A DNA stretch of 7,162 bases, taken from positions 1-7,162 of the forward strand of contig JAGCAL010000032.1 of the NCBI GenBank assembly GCA_017652715.1, read 5' to 3'. The notes beneath the pieces were generated by a model. The model was not told where the DNA came from. It saw only the letters and a list, made by a program, of their open reading frames with translations, and made no database searches. Made by a program: the position numbers and the translations under genes. Origin of the DNA: Candidatus Saccharimonadota bacterium. Its GTDB lineage: Bacteria; Patescibacteriota; Saccharimonadia; Saccharimonadales; Saccharimonadaceae. Positions 1 to 5,444 of the stretch are shown here, piece after piece (position 1 is the first letter of the stretch; each line of letters begins with the position of its first letter).

Positions 1-31
1 GGCGGCTCTAGTATACGTTTAGAGAAATTTA

Positions 32-40
32 TGCTAGAAT
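32..40 (+). promoter_or_regulatory. Extended -10 promoter of the ABC transporter gene
   Basis: TGCTAGAAT matches an extended -10 element (TGn followed by TAnAAT). A start site about 7 bases after it falls near 47-48, only 4-5 bases before the ATG at 52, so the mRNA would be nearly leaderless. I see no convincing -35 hexamer 17 bases upstream, which extended -10 promoters can do without. Inferred from sequence only. Confidence 0.5.
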
Positions 41-51
41 GTTTATAGTAT

Positions 52-3000
52 ATGCTTGAAATTCGAGGTGTGGAGAAGGTCTATCTTACTGGTAGACTGA
101 AGAGAAAGGTTTTAAATGACGTTCGGCTTAATTTTCGGACGAGTGAATTTGTTGCCGTGCTTGGACCGAGCGGTTCCGGAAAGACGACACTTTTAAATAT
201 TATTGGGGGTCTTGATAAATATACCGATGGTGATTTGATTGTTGATGAGAAATCGACAAAAAAATTTCGGGATAAAGATTGGGATTCTTACCGCAATCAT
301 AGAATTGGTTTTGTTTTTCAGAATTATAATTTAATTCCGCATCAAACTGTTCTTTCAAATGTTCGACTTGCTTTGACTTTGTCTGGGGTCCCGAAGAGGG
401 AAGCGACGCAGCGAGCAAAGAATGTCTTAAACGATGTTGGCTTGAAGGAACATATCAATAAGCTGCCGTCACAGTTGTCGGGTGGCCAGGCGCAAAGAGT
501 TGCAATTGCGAGAGCACTCGTAAACGATCCTGATATCTTGCTTGCTGATGAACCAACTGGGGCACTTGACTCGGAGACGAGCGTTCAGATTATGAAGTTA
601 CTTAAAAGGGTGTCTGAGAATAAGTTAGTCATTATGGTGACTCATAATCCCGAACTAGCAGAAGAATATGCGACGCGAATAATTACTATAAAAGATGGAA
701 AGGTAACATCTGATTCTAATAGCTATAATGGCGATGTTGATACGGAGCTTGATTCAACTCAGCTGAAGAAGAAATCGAAAAAGACTAGGATGTCATTTTT
801 AACGGCACTATCTTTGTCGCTTAAGAATCTCTTGACAAAGAAGGCGCGGACGATTTTGGTTGCTTTTGCTGGTTCTATTGGGATAATTGGTATTGCTTTA
901 ATCAGCGCAGTTTCGACTGGATTTCAAAATTATATCGATAAGATAGAAGAAGATACCCTAACTTCGTATCCTTTGGCGCTAATGAAAGAGTCGGCTGATT
1001 TGACCGGAATTTTATTAAGTTTTACTGGTAGTAATGCTGGCGGGAAAGATGATGAGAAATTACACGAAAATCAAGTATTAACTGGTACGCTTGGAACAGT
1101 TTCGAATAATGATTTGCGAAGTTTTGCGACTTATTTGGAAGCGCATAAAGCTGAAATCGCTGACGATATTAGGTTGATGGAGTATGAATATAACGTTGAT
1201 CCGTTGATATATACGGAAGATGCGACTGGAGCGATTGCAAAAATGAATCCGAGCGGTTTATTTACGTCTCTTGTTGGAGAATCGTCGTTACTTAGGAATT
1301 ATTCTTCGATGACTTCGGTATTTCAACAATACGAGTCTGAAAATTTAAAAGATGATACGGAGCTTTTAGCTGGGCGTTATCCTGAAAAATATAATGAACT
1401 AATGGTTGTTCTGAGTAATAAAGGTGAAATTTCTGAACTTTTGACCTACTCGCTTGGGTTTCATGATACTGATGAGCTGAATAAGATCGTTTCAAAAATT
1501 ATGAGCGGCGAGAGCGTCGATATAAATAATAAACCATTAGAATTAACTTATGACGATTTGATGGGCGTAGATTTAAGACTCGTGGCAGCGACGGATACTT
1601 ATAAATTTAATAGTAAGTACGATGTTTATGAGGATATGACGGGCGACAAGGACTATATGCGGCAGCTTTATAATGAATCGGAGAAACTTAAAATTACTGG
1701 TGTGGCGATGATGAATTCAGAAATGTTGTCATCTGGGAGTGGGGTAGCTTACCTGCCGTCTTTAGTAGAGCATATTATAGATAAGTCTTCGAAAACTGAG
1801 ATCGTGAAGAAGCAATTAGATAATTCGGAACTTGATATTTTTTCAAATACGAAATTTGGGGAAGAAGGGAATGATTTCAATTTTGAATTTTCAGATTTGG
1901 TATCAATAGATGAAGCGAAGCTTGTGCAAGCTTTCGGTGTCAAAATCGATCAGAATGCGGTTTCGGCGAAAACTCGAGAATATATGACGGAGATTTCTGA
2001 TGATATTACGGCGGATATTTCGCCGGTTAGAACGGAGCTAGTGGAGAAGTTTTGCGATTTGGCAGATGGATTAAAAGCGAAGCTACTTGAGATGATTGTG
2101 TCCGGGGAGATAATCGTTAGTGAGCTTAATTTGGACAAGTTGAACGAGATTGTCAATGGTTTTGTGGATGAACAGAACTTTTCTTCTATGACGGAGCGGT
2201 TTATGATCCCTGGGGAGAATTTCAAGTCATTTTACGAAGGGCTTTTAACTGGTTATCTTGGAAGTTCCGCGAGTTCGGGTTTTACTTTGACAGTTGATGA
2301 ATTTATTGATAGTGTCGAAGTCGGTGCGGGCTTCGATGCGTTTTCTATAGCGATTACTGAGATTTTGATGAAGCAGGGGATTTTGACGGCTGTCGGGAAT
2401 TTAACTTCATATCTTACTTCGAGTTTTGCGAATGCGTTTCATGTTGATCAGAATGCAATTATCGGAGCGTTTCGATTGAATTTCTCGGAAGAAGAGCTTT
2501 CTCGAGTCGTGACAGCTATGTTTACGAAGAAGAAATCGACTCTTGCGACGAATTTATCGGCGCTTGGATATCAGGATTTAAATGATCCAACGGAAATCGC
2601 GTTCTATTTCTGGAGTTTTGATGGGAAGACGCATTTCGTGGAGTTTTTGGATTATTATAATGATTTAATGCGGTCGATTGACGAGGATAAGGTGATTGAT
2701 TATACTGATGCGACTGGAGTATTGATGTCATCCGTGAAGACGATTGTGGATGCAGTTAGTTATGTACTCATTGCGTTTGTCTCAATTTCGCTGATTGTGA
2801 GTTCGATTATGATAGGAGTAATTACTTATATTTCAGTCTATGAAAGGACAAAGGAGATTGGGATTTTGCGTGCGATTGGGGCGAGCAAACGAAACATCTC
2901 TTCGATTTTTAATGCAGAGACGTTTATTATAGGACTTTTGTCTGGCCTATTCGGGGTTGGAATTTCATATCTTTTGATTCCAATTATTAATCTCATATTA

Positions 3001-3159
3001 CATCATTTTACTGGGGATATTCCACTTTCAGCTACCCTAAGTCCGGCGACCGCAGGATTTTTGATTGTCCTGAGCTTCATCTTGACAGTTTTGAGCGGAC
3101 TCGTGCCGGCTAGATCGGCGAGCAAAAAAGACCCGGTTGATGCACTAAGAACGGAATAA
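52..3159 (+). CDS. Fused ABC transporter, ATPase plus FtsX/MacB-type permease with very large ectodomain
   Basis: The protein has 1035 residues. Residues 1-220 are a complete ABC ATPase of the LolD/MacB group: Walker A GPSGSGKT (38-45), Q-loop Q90, signature LSGGQ (142-146), Walker B ILLADE (162-167), D-loop near 172-173 and switch H198. After a charged linker (about 220-265) a first membrane helix lies at about 268-290. Roughly 610 residues then face outside, followed by three helices at about 903-929, 957-983 and 999-1018. The loop VYERTKEIGILRAIGAS (929-945) and the end motif PARSASKKDPVDALR are hallmarks of the FtsX-like permease domain. MacB-type proteins normally form dimers and work as mechanotransmission machines that extrude peptides, toxins or lipoproteins rather than as channels. 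The usual outside domain is about 200 residues, so this one is about three times longer. The substrate cannot be read from the sequence. The start at 52 is well bounded, because an in-frame TAG lies at 46-48. No Shine-Dalgarno site is visible. Confidence 0.93.
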   Translation: MLEIRGVEKVYLTGRLKRKVLNDVRLNFRTSEFVAVLGPSGSGKTTLLNIIGGLDKYTDGDLIVDEKSTKKFRDKDWDSYRNHRIGFVFQNYNLIPHQTVLSNVRLALTLSGVPKREATQRAKNVLNDVGLKEHINKLPSQLSGGQAQRVAIARALVNDPDILLADEPTGALDSETSVQIMKLLKRVSENKLVIMVTHNPELAEEYATRIITIKDGKVTSDSNSYNGDVDTELDSTQLKKKSKKTRMSFLTALSLSLKNLLTKKARTILVAFAGSIGIIGIALISAVSTGFQNYIDKIEEDTLTSYPLALMKESADLTGILLSFTGSNAGGKDDEKLHENQVLTGTLGTVSNNDLRSFATYLEAHKAEIADDIRLMEYEYNVDPLIYTEDATGAIAKMNPSGLFTSLVGESSLLRNYSSMTSVFQQYESENLKDDTELLAGRYPEKYNELMVVLSNKGEISELLTYSLGFHDTDELNKIVSKIMSGESVDINNKPLELTYDDLMGVDLRLVAATDTYKFNSKYDVYEDMTGDKDYMRQLYNESEKLKITGVAMMNSEMLSSGSGVAYLPSLVEHIIDKSSKTEIVKKQLDNSELDIFSNTKFGEEGNDFNFEFSDLVSIDEAKLVQAFGVKIDQNAVSAKTREYMTEISDDITADISPVRTELVEKFCDLADGLKAKLLEMIVSGEIIVSELNLDKLNEIVNGFVDEQNFSSMTERFMIPGENFKSFYEGLLTGYLGSSASSGFTLTVDEFIDSVEVGAGFDAFSIAITEILMKQGILTAVGNLTSYLTSSFANAFHVDQNAIIGAFRLNFSEEELSRVVTAMFTKKKSTLATNLSALGYQDLNDPTEIAFYFWSFDGKTHFVEFLDYYNDLMRSIDEDKVIDYTDATGVLMSSVKTIVDAVSYVLIAFVSISLIVSSIMIGVITYISVYERTKEIGILRAIGASKRNISSIFNAETFIIGLLSGLFGVGISYLLIPIINLILHHFTGDIPLSATLSPATAGFLIVLSFILTVLSGLVPARSASKKDPVDALRTE

Positions 3160-3161
3160 TG

Positions 3162-3170
3162 TGGTATAAT
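3162..3170 (+). promoter_or_regulatory. Extended -10 promoter of tRNA-Gln
   Basis: TGGTATAAT is a perfect extended -10 box (TGn-TATAAT). It begins 3 bases after the transporter stop codon and ends 10 bases before the mature tRNA. A start at about 3177 would leave a very short 5' leader for RNase P to remove. TTGATG at 3137-3142 resembles a -35 but the spacing (22) is too long. No terminator separates it from the transporter gene, so read-through from upstream may also supply tRNA. Confidence 0.75.
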
Positions 3171-3180
3171 ATAGGCACGT

Positions 3181-3255
3181 TGGGGATTCGCCAAGCGGTA
3201 AGGCACCGGGTTCTGGTCCCGGCATTCGGGGGTTCGAATCCCTCATCCCCAGCCA
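3181..3255 (+). tRNA. tRNA-Gln (anticodon CUG)
   Basis: The full cloverleaf folds. The acceptor stem is TGGGGAT with ATCCCCA (3181-3187 with 3245-3251). The D arm has a 3-bp stem, GCC with GGC. The anticodon stem is CCGGG with CCCGG around the loop TTCTGGT, which gives anticodon CTG. The variable loop has five bases. The T stem is GGGGG with CCCTC around TTCGAAT. The discriminator base is G (3252) and CCA is encoded at 3253-3255. The weak U1-A72 first pair and G73 are known identity features of tRNA-Gln. It decodes CAG. Base 37 is G directly after G36, the kind of site TrmD methylates. The 3' end of this gene is repeated downstream (see the repeats). Confidence 0.95.
3234..3255 (+). repeat. 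22-bp direct repeat, copy 1 (3' end of tRNA-Gln)
   Basis: This copy is the last 22 bases of the tRNA gene: most of the T loop, the 3' strand of the T stem, the 3' acceptor strand, the discriminator G and CCA. It is identical to 3298-3319. The match stops at once on both sides (T at 3233 versus A at 3297, C at 3256 versus G at 3320). tRNA 3' ends are classic attachment cores for tyrosine integrases, so this is a candidate attB/attL. Confidence 0.85.
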
Positions 3256-3270
3256 CGTTCTAGCGAACGT
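3255..3270 (+). other. Hairpin between the repeat copies
   Basis: ACGTTC, loop TAGC and GAACGT form a 6-bp perfect stem directly after the tRNA CCA. No U-run follows, so it is not a standard terminator. It may help tRNA 3' processing, or be an arm-type site of an old attachment region. A weaker second hairpin, ATTCG-TTCTT-CGAAT (3284-3298), leads into the second repeat copy. Confidence 0.4.
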
Positions 3271-3297
3271 GTGGAAAAACGGAATTCGTTCTTCGAA

Positions 3298-3319
3298 TCG
3301 AATCCCTCATCCCCAGCCA
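3298..3319 (+). repeat. 22-bp direct repeat, copy 2 (orphan tRNA-Gln 3' end)
   Basis: This is an exact copy of 3234-3255, offset by 64 bp and without the 5' half of a tRNA upstream of it. The 42 bp between the copies cannot form tRNA arms. Most likely it is the second half of an attachment site left after an integrated element was lost, or the remains of a partial tRNA duplication. Its last two bases overlap the outer stem of the following terminator. Confidence 0.85.
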
Positions 3320-3360
3320 GAATCAGAAGAAGACTCCGAAGGAGTCTTATTTTGATTCTG
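3318..3360 (+). terminator. Terminator-like double hairpin behind tRNA-Gln
   Basis: The inner stem AAGACTCC (3330-3337) pairs perfectly with GGAGTCTT (3341-3348) around GAA and is followed by TTTT at 3350-3353. An outer stem, CAGAATCA (3318-3325) with TGATTCTG (3353-3360), can extend it across short internal loops. The U-run is modest, but the position after the tRNA and before a convergent gene fits intrinsic termination. Confidence 0.65.
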
Positions 3361-3448
3361 ATTTTGGATCATGGAGTCGAGCCTAAGGTCCGAATGGGGG
3401 GCAAGTGCACAGTGAACGATTCGAATAATTTATGTCAAGTATGATGAT
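3361..3448. other. Short gap between converging transcription units
   Basis: This stretch lies between the tRNA terminator and the terminator of the minus-strand small gene. I see no gene, promoter or RNA in it. It has a run of six Gs near 3396 and a third TTCGAAT (3420-3426), the same seven bases as the tRNA T loop. That is probably chance, because the core TTCGAA is a short palindrome. Confidence 0.4.
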
Positions 3449-3449
3449 G

Positions 3450-3471
3450 AAAAGAGGGCGCCGAAGCGCCC
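3450..3471 (-). terminator. Intrinsic terminator of the 73-residue gene (minus strand)
   Basis: Read on the minus strand, GGGCGC, loop TTCG and GCGCCC form a 6-bp GC stem capped by the very stable UUCG tetraloop, followed by TCTTTT. It starts 17 bases past the stop codon of the minus-strand gene. This is a textbook Rho-independent terminator, and it supports the minus-strand gene as the real one here. Confidence 0.85.
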
Positions 3472-3488
3472 ATATACATTGATATTGC

Positions 3489-3710
3489 TTAACCGAGGAA
3501 CATGTAACTGCGTCCGTTTTTGTCTGAGCGAACATTTTTGACGGTTCCGTCCGGGTATTCGTCCCAAGACAAATGCCACTTTTCTTCTTCCAAGCAGGCT
3601 GAATGATGAATGTGATCACCCTGCTTCCTAGCGGTATATTCTCCGCCTTTTTCTACGATGATTTGCGCCGTTTTTTCGACATTGATTTTTCTGAGATAAA
3701 CCTTTTTCAT
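3489..3710 (-). CDS. Small hypothetical protein, 73 residues
   Basis: I do not recognise a family. The protein starts MKKVYLRKINVEKTAQIIVE and ends VRSDKNGRSYMFLG. It is polar and highly charged, with a His-rich spot (HIHH), one Cys and two Trp, and has no signal peptide or membrane helix, so it is probably cytosolic. The alternation of short hydrophobic and charged stretches and the 'PDGTVKNV' turn suggest a small beta-rich fold (inference). The ATG at 3710 is preferred because AGGGGGTGA lies 5 bases upstream of it. An in-frame GTG at 3717-3719 with AGGAG before it is an alternative that adds three residues (MRN). The gene has its own -35/-10 promoter, Shine-Dalgarno site and UUCG terminator, so it is a complete monocistronic unit despite its size. 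A longer overlapping frame on the same strand lacks these signals and is a shadow. Confidence 0.8.
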   Translation of the reverse strand: MKKVYLRKINVEKTAQIIVEKGGEYTARKQGDHIHHSACLEEEKWHLSWDEYPDGTVKNVRSDKNGRSYMFLG

Positions 3711-3715
3711 GTTTC

Positions 3716-3729
3716 TCACCCCCTCTCCT
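3716..3729 (-). promoter_or_regulatory. Purine-rich ribosome binding site of the 73-residue gene
   Basis: On the minus strand GAGGAGAGGGGGTG precedes the gene. AGGGGGTGA matches the anti-Shine-Dalgarno core at ideal spacing for ATG 3710. The earlier AGGAG fits GTG 3719. Two starts with two stacked sites could give two nearly identical products. Confidence 0.65.
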
Positions 3730-3760
3730 CATAAAATCTTTTGCCAATATCAACATTTTT

Positions 3761-3789
3761 ATCTTATCTTATTTTGTAGGAAGCGTCAA
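3761..3789 (-). promoter_or_regulatory. Sigma-70-type promoter of the 73-residue gene
   Basis: On the minus strand TTGACG (3789-3784) is followed after 17 bp by TAAGAT (3766-3761). This is a near-consensus housekeeping promoter with exact spacing. Transcription would start near 3754, giving a leader of about 45 bases. Its -35 stands back to back with that of the divergent gene. Confidence 0.7.
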
Positions 3790-3798
3790 TTTGCTTAT

Positions 3799-3827
3799 TT
3801 GACTAAGTTAGGTAATTGTGTTATTAT
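3799..3827 (+). promoter_or_regulatory. Strong sigma-70-type promoter of the 159-residue gene
   Basis: TTGACT (3799-3804), a 17-bp spacer and TATTAT (3822-3827), with an extended TG motif at 3819-3820, make this the most complete promoter in the window. The start site would be near 3833-3834. The leader to the coding start is about 43 bases. Confidence 0.8.
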
Positions 3828-3832
3828 AGGAA

Positions 3833-3859
3833 ATGTATTCTGACGATGAGCGCAAATAA
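3833..3859 (+). other. Possible leader mini-ORF (MYSDDERK)
   Basis: ATG at 3833 opens eight codons ending in TAA (3857-3859), just before the Shine-Dalgarno site of the next gene. The A of ATG lies where transcription should begin, so it could be read as a leaderless start, as is proposed for other genes in this window. There is no independent support; it may be chance. Confidence 0.2.
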
Positions 3860-3861
3860 AA

Positions 3862-3871
3862 AAGGAGGTGA
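3862..3871 (+). promoter_or_regulatory. Perfect Shine-Dalgarno site deciding the start of the 159-residue gene
   Basis: AAGGAGGTGA is fully complementary to the usual 16S 3' tail. It lies 5 bases before GTG 3877, ideal spacing, and it overlaps the earlier in-frame GTG at 3868, which therefore cannot be the normal start. An ATG at 3875 is in another frame and stops after 19 codons. Confidence 0.85.
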
Positions 3872-3876
3872 AGGAT

Positions 3877-4356
3877 GTGCGTTACGAAATTAGTCAGGTA
3901 TGTACGTTTGAGGAGATTATTGAGAAGATAAATGATTTTGAATCAAAGCCAGTCGGTATCGTTTTTTTTGGTACTGATTGCCGCTTTAAGGAGAACTTCT
4001 TAAAAAGACTCCAGTATCAGGTCGACAGCGTATGGAATGTCTACATGAAAGATGAGAACAAAGAAACGGCTTTGCACCACCTTAAGCGCCCGTTTAAAAG
4101 TGGCCAAAACGTCATTGTCGTGATGTCTGGCGATATATCTGGTGACCACGATGTTCGTCATCAGGTAGTTGTAAATCTGTTGAATAACGGAGCTAAGAGT
4201 GTAGTTGGTGTTTACGTAAAAGGTCGGAAGGACGCCATTAGGTCACTGGTTCCATTTTTAAACAAAAGGTTCGACGAGCAGTCTCAAAGATTAGCATTCG
4301 ATGTTCCTCCTACGGCGGATGGGCTCGATTTCCTTATCACGGTCGATGAAGACTAA
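3877..4356 (+). CDS. Hypothetical protein, 159 residues, possible degenerate P-loop kinase fold
   Basis: No firm family match. The order of elements resembles small P-loop kinases of the AAA_33/APS-kinase kind. A beta strand VGIVFFG (26-32) runs into G32-TDCRF-K38-E39, which keeps the G and K of Walker A (GxxxxGKS/T) but has F and E in place of the second G and the S/T. A helix (KENFLKRLQYQ) and a strand (VWNVYM) follow. Then comes a 'SGQNVIVVMSGDISGDHDVRHQVVVNLLNNGAKSVVGVYV'-type stretch at about 86-125 (given here only by key parts: VIVVMSGD, the DHD motif, and NNGAKSVVGVYVK), which looks like the region after Walker B. If so, it may be a pseudoenzyme or a nucleotide binder with altered chemistry. 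The protein is soluble, with no signal or membrane helix. The start is GTG 3877, set by the Shine-Dalgarno site. It is a single-gene unit with its own strong promoter and terminator, divergent from the 73-residue gene. The kinase-fold idea is inference. Confidence 0.8.
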   Translation: MRYEISQVCTFEEIIEKINDFESKPVGIVFFGTDCRFKENFLKRLQYQVDSVWNVYMKDENKETALHHLKRPFKSGQNVIVVMSGDISGDHDVRHQVVVNLLNNGAKSVVGVYVKGRKDAIRSLVPFLNKRFDEQSQRLAFDVPPTADGLDFLITVDED

Positions 4357-4368
4357 AAAACTGTGTTT

Positions 4369-4395
4369 GCCCTGCGTTTATCGCGGGGCTTTTTT
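4369..4395 (+). terminator. Intrinsic terminator of the 159-residue gene
   Basis: GCCCTGCG (4369-4376), loop TTTAT and CGCGGGGC (4382-4389) form an 8-bp stem with one G-U pair, followed at once by TTTTTT (4390-4395). This is a strong Rho-independent terminator 12 bases past the stop codon. It insulates the acyltransferase gene, whose promoter begins just downstream. Confidence 0.92.
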
Positions 4396-4405
4396 AAACG
4401 ATTTG

Positions 4406-4414
4406 TGATATACT
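4406..4414 (+). promoter_or_regulatory. Extended -10 promoter of the acyltransferase gene
   Basis: TGATATACT is an extended -10 element preceded by another TG (TTGTGA). The region where a -35 would lie is the U-run of the terminator, so the promoter depends on the extended -10. The start site would be near 4421, giving a 45-base leader. The leader can fold TGAAGC with GCTTTA (4423-4428 with 4434-4439). It also holds a five-codon reading frame, MKKKF (4445-4462), just before the gene. Confidence 0.65.
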
Positions 4415-4466
4415 TTAAATACTGAAGCGTTTTGCTTTAGCTTTATGAAGAAAAAATTTTAGGACT

Positions 4467-5426
4467 ATGAGCAAGAAAAAACTTTTTACCACTAAACAAC
4501 TTGAAAAACTCTCAGCCGAAGAGATTATTGATAAATTGCAACATGAAAACTACTCGCTTCTAGAGACTTTTGGGGCCGGGAAACTACGGCGAGAGATGGT
4601 CCCAGTTGGGAAAATTTGCAATACGGCAATAAACTATTTCTTTGGGACGACTGGGCCGAAGAATAATGTCGAGAAGCATAACACGGCGGCGCGTAGGAAG
4701 TTGGTAAAAGTTTTGTCTAAGATAACTCCTGGAGATTATTCGGAGATGCCGAAAGACTCTAAAAATGGGTTAGTAATCGGGTTTAATCATCCTAGCCTTG
4801 GAGAAATCGCGCGAATTTTGACGATGAAAATTGATATTATGGGCGATAAACCGATGTATTTTCCGGTTAATTTGCCTTGGTATGAAGCGCTTGCGCCGAA
4901 TTATGACCGGATTCGGCGACTTGGGATTGTGATTACGCCGACGATTACGCCGTCGACTTGGAAGAAAATGGGGCTGAAAGAAGGGACGAAGATATACGAG
5001 ATCGGAAAACGATTAAAGCGTGATTTTCGAAATATATATACTAATATATCGCATGATGGGCTAGCGAGCGGTGGTGTGGTTTTTGTTGCACCGTCGGCGA
5101 CTAGACAAGCGACGGTTTTCAAAAATAAAGATGTTTATGATAAAAAAGAAGAGATTATTCCGACTATGTCGATGCTAGCCCTAAAGTTATATATTGATCC
5201 GAAGATGGAATGTGATTTTCTACCGATGGCTGTTTTGCCGCCAAAGGATTACAAGAAGGGTTTGAATTTTCATAAAAAATATCGCTTAATTCCGGGTAAA
5301 AAGATGACGGCGAAAGAGATTCGGAAAGAATACTTTAAGGTTGAGAATCCGAAGCGGCTTGAGGGGTTTGATTACGATTTTCATGAACGGATTGCGAATG
5401 AACTGCCTAAGCGTTTTTGGTATTAA
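4467..5426 (+). CDS. PlsC/GPAT-like acyltransferase
   Basis: The protein has 319 residues, is basic, and shows no evident membrane helix. Two motifs suggest the glycerolipid acyltransferase superfamily. VIGFNHPSLGE (about 103-113) has the block-I Asn-His, with E113 where the usual NH(x)4D has Asp. VFVAPSATRQ (about 205-214) resembles block III of plant plastid glycerol-3-phosphate acyltransferases (APSGGRDR) more than the bacterial FPEGTRS. GDKPMYFPVNLPWYEALAP (about 131-149) lies where block II is expected. Members move an acyl chain from acyl-CoA or acyl-ACP to glycerol-3-phosphate or lysophosphatidate at the inner membrane face. Here the acceptor and donor are unknown, and the E-for-D change could alter activity. 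An in-frame TGA at 4446-4448 fixes the start at or after 4467. AGGA lies only 2 bases before the ATG, too close to be a good site. The gene is followed 18 bp later, in the same frame, by the phosphorylase gene, with no terminator between them. Confidence 0.65.
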   Translation: MSKKKLFTTKQLEKLSAEEIIDKLQHENYSLLETFGAGKLRREMVPVGKICNTAINYFFGTTGPKNNVEKHNTAARRKLVKVLSKITPGDYSEMPKDSKNGLVIGFNHPSLGEIARILTMKIDIMGDKPMYFPVNLPWYEALAPNYDRIRRLGIVITPTITPSTWKKMGLKEGTKIYEIGKRLKRDFRNIYTNISHDGLASGGVVFVAPSATRQATVFKNKDVYDKKEEIIPTMSMLALKLYIDPKMECDFLPMAVLPPKDYKKGLNFHKKYRLIPGKKMTAKEIRKEYFKVENPKRLEGFDYDFHERIANELPKRFWY

Positions 5427-5428
5427 TG

Positions 5429-5437
5429 TGATATAAT
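5429..5437 (+). promoter_or_regulatory. Extended -10 promoter placing the phosphorylase ATG at +1
   Basis: TGATATAAT is a perfect extended -10 box. It begins two bases after the upstream stop codon. Seven bases (5438-5444) separate it from the A of the ATG at 5445, the normal distance to a transcription start, so the mRNA should be leaderless or nearly so. There is no Shine-Dalgarno site in the 18-bp gap. Confidence 0.75.
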
Positions 5438-5444
5438 CATAAGC

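Noticed and set aside
200..418. Minus-strand open frame inside the ABC ATPase domain; similar frames occur at 1292-1495, 1749-1943, 1950-2225, 2522-2731 and 3003-3206
   Set aside because: These are shadows of the strongly supported transporter gene. They have low-complexity, Ser-rich translations and no start signals.
3298..3319. A second tRNA gene or pseudogene at the second repeat
   Set aside because: Only the 3' 22 bases match. The upstream 42 bp has no matching acceptor, D or anticodon arm.
3383..3619. Minus-strand frame of 78 codons overlapping the 73-residue gene
   Set aside because: It has no ribosome site and runs through the UUCG terminator hairpin. The overlapping 73-residue frame has promoter, Shine-Dalgarno site and terminator in the right places.
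3489..3710. DUF2188-like assignment for the 73-residue protein
   Set aside because: The size and basic character are similar, but I cannot match the order of conserved residues, so I left it as hypothetical.
3868..3876. GTG at 3868 as the start of the 159-residue protein
   Set aside because: This GTG lies inside the Shine-Dalgarno sequence itself. GTG 3877 is at ideal distance from it.
4901..5122. Minus-strand frames opposite the acyltransferase and phosphorylase genes (also 5286-5477 and 6004-6195)
   Set aside because: They lie opposite genes with family motifs on the plus strand and have no recognisable protein features or ribosome sites.
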